Below are positions 7,973-9,042 of a DNA stretch of 9,042 bases, piece by piece. Under the pieces are notes generated by a model. The model ran no database searches and was not told where the DNA came from. It saw nothing but the letters and a program-made list of their open reading frames with translations. Made by a program: the position numbers and the translations under genes. Position 1 is the stretch's first letter, and each line of letters starts with the position of its first letter. This DNA is from an uncultured Muribaculaceae bacterium. Its GTDB lineage: Bacteria; Bacteroidota; Bacteroidia; Bacteroidales; Muribaculaceae. The stretch covers positions 1 through 9,042 of the forward strand of contig CAQFOZ010000073.1 in NCBI GenBank assembly GCA_948788915.1. Direction: 5' to 3'.

Positions 7973-8856
7973 AAAAATCTCCCCCATCTCTTGGATTCCC
8001 ACTGCATATTTTGCAATGGGACTGCCATTTGTGGCCATATCTTTAGCATCGGTCATAATGTTTGCCGACCTCGGCATTGATGAGGCTAGTATAACATTCT
8101 GGACGTCGCTGCTGATATTGCCATATACGATTAAGCCTCTTTGGAGTCCTTTATTGGAACTATATTATACCAAAAAGCATTTTGCCTTAGTTTGTGCTAT
8201 GCGGTATCTGTTTCGGTTTGATAGCGTTTCTGTTGCCGGTTCCTGATTTCTTTGCGTTTGCCATAGCTATAATGGCTGTGATTTCAATAAGTGGCGCAAC
8301 GAATGACATCGCTACCGACGGTATATATCTGACAGCAATAGATAAGAAAACACAGGCGAAGTATATCGGTTGGCAAGGTGCTTTCTACAATCTTGCAAAA
8401 GTGCTTGTCAACGGCGGACTGGTGTATCTTGCCGGAGCCATTATTACTCATTTTAAGGCCGAGGACCCGGATAATGCGGCTAAATATGCATGGATGATTA
8501 TCATGGGAATTATCGCATGCGTGATGGTTGCCGTCGCAATCTATCATTGGTTCTTCCTGCCTACCGGCTCGAAAAATGAAGAGTCGCCGGCAAGTTTCCG
8601 AGGTGCAATGGTTTCATTGTTAGATGTATTCAAAGACTTCTTCACCAAGAAGCATATTTGGCTATACATATTATTTATATTATGTTATCGTCTGACCGAA
8701 GGTTTTGCAGTAAAGATGGTGCCATTGTTCCTAAAAGCGCTGGTTGATATGGGAGGCTTAGGCTTGTCAAATGAATCAATCGTAAAGATTGGGCATTGTA
8801 TCTCACATTCTGACTTAAACGATGGCCGTGTATTGGAAATAAATTCAGAAAAATAA
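7956..8856 (+). pseudogene. MFS (AmpG-like) sugar transporter, frameshifted and C-terminally altered
   Basis: Inner-membrane major facilitator of the AmpG-like type found in Bacteroidales sugar-use operons; here the likely substrate is mannose or short manno-oligosaccharides. The first frame (ATG 7956) encodes ISWIPTAYFAMGLPFVAISL and LLILPYTIKPLWSPLLELYY (first membrane segments and loop), then leaves the family at about 8190 and stops at 8246. The homologous sequence resumes in another frame from about 8194 (GICFGLIAFLLPVPDFFAFA, then SGATNDIATDGIYL and YIGWQGAFYNLAKVLVNGG). The net shift is one base, or a larger indel of equivalent phase. The second frame keeps family sequence through PLFLKALVDMGGLGLSNESI (~8788) and then runs into GHCISHSDLNDGRVLEINSE, which does not resemble the expected continuing membrane helices. 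The total is about 300 codons, against roughly 420-450 usual for this group. The protein is therefore probably non-functional, unless the frameshift is a sequencing error and the end an assembly join. Confidence 0.75.
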
Positions 8857-8871
8857 TAATTAATTGATATT

Positions 8872-8985
8872 ATGATATATAAATTCAATCCCATACTTAA
8901 AACTACAATTTGGGGCGGTGATAAAATCGCAACATTTAAAAATATTGCCACTGACTGGAAAACCCAGGGTCGGATGACCCCTTGA
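8872..8985 (+). pseudogene. manA: Mannose-6-phosphate isomerase, 5' fragment interrupted
   Basis: The ATG at 8872 begins YKFNPILKTTIWGGDKIATF, the characteristic N-terminus of type I phosphomannose isomerases in Bacteroidales (family pattern: F-x-P-I-x-K-x-x-I-W-G-G-x-K-I). The enzyme is cytoplasmic and zinc-dependent and interconverts mannose-6-phosphate and fructose-6-phosphate. Similarity holds to about KTQ (codon 32, ~8967). The family then expects a VGESWE-type motif, but the frame reads GRMTP and stops at 8983-8985 in repeat-rich DNA. Only about 32 of ~320 residues remain, and none of the zinc ligands. The start is 15 bp after the preceding stop in AT-rich sequence, so it was the last or a late gene of the mannose operon. 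The break is most simply an insertion or a junction; the rest of the gene may continue beyond the window on the far side of an inserted element. Confidence 0.7.
8967..8980. repeat. Small inverted repeat at the manA break point
   Basis: The arms GGGTC and GACCC pair perfectly around the 4-nt loop GGAT. The hairpin starts exactly where similarity to manA ends, so it probably belongs to the inserted DNA rather than acting as a terminator. No T-run follows it. Confidence 0.5.
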
Positions 8986-9042
8986 GTCAGGCTGATTTGC
9001 CCCCTTTGGCCAAAATTGCACTGACCCTTTTGCCCAGAATAA
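8967..9042 (+). mobile_element. Possible terminus of an IS21-type insertion sequence
   Basis: From about 8967 the sequence stops looking like manA and becomes repeat-rich and non-coding. It contains three spaced C-run/T-run units that begin with TGA (8975-8982, 8993-9007 and 9022-9031). It also has a perfect GGGTC/GACCC hairpin (8967-8971 with 8976-8980, loop GGAT) and the palindrome TTTGGCCAAA (9005-9014). Read on the minus strand, the units resemble the repeated GGGTCA-type blocks that I associate with the ends of Bacteroidales IS21-family elements. No transposase is inside the window, so the element type is an inference. Exact boundary and target duplication cannot be seen from one side. 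Confidence 0.4.

Noticed and set aside
1..9042. CRISPR array, tRNA or rRNA genes
   Set aside because: No regularly spaced repeats, cloverleaf-like segments or rRNA-like conserved stretches were noticed. Nearly all the DNA is accounted for by coding sequence.

Overview
The window looks like chromosomal DNA from a Bacteroidales gut bacterium, perhaps Muribaculaceae. The evidence is a Bacteroidales-type SpeB-like C10 peptidase with a propeptide, secretion-tail-like C-terminal domains, a GH76/GH92 mannan-degrading repertoire, and AT-rich start regions without clear Shine-Dalgarno sequences. The family assignment is an inference; the order-level call is fairly safe. All recognisable genes are on the + strand.

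Positions 1-4457 are GC-rich and encode two exported proteins 23 bp apart. The first is a GH76 endo-alpha-1,6-mannanase with a CBM6-like module, cut at its 5' end by the window edge. The second is a 946-residue C10 (streptopain/SpeB-like) cysteine peptidase with signal peptide, propeptide, catalytic Cys/His, C-terminal beta-rich domains and a sorting-tail-like end.

Positions 4458-4683 hold no intact gene. They contain an in-frame relic resembling the last ~50 residues of a GH92 alpha-mannosidase, and base composition changes sharply here. I read this as a deletion or recombination scar.

Positions 4684-8985 form a tight, more AT-rich mannose-use operon: an atypical ROK sugar kinase, a GH92 exo-alpha-mannosidase lipoprotein, an MFS sugar transporter and mannose-6-phosphate isomerase (manA). 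The implied route is mannan or N-glycan trimming at the cell surface or in the periplasm, uptake of mannose, phosphorylation, and conversion to fructose-6-phosphate. The kinase and GH92 are intact. The MFS gene has a frameshift near 8188-8246 and a foreign-looking C-terminus. manA keeps only about its first 32 codons before running into repeat-rich, non-coding DNA (8967-9042) that resembles the end of an IS21-type insertion sequence.

I see no wholly new system. The most notable feature is the clustering of four lesions or junctions (4458-4500, 8188-8246, ~8790 and ~8966) in one mannose locus. This is either real decay or remodelling by mobile elements, or an assembly of heterogeneous strains.
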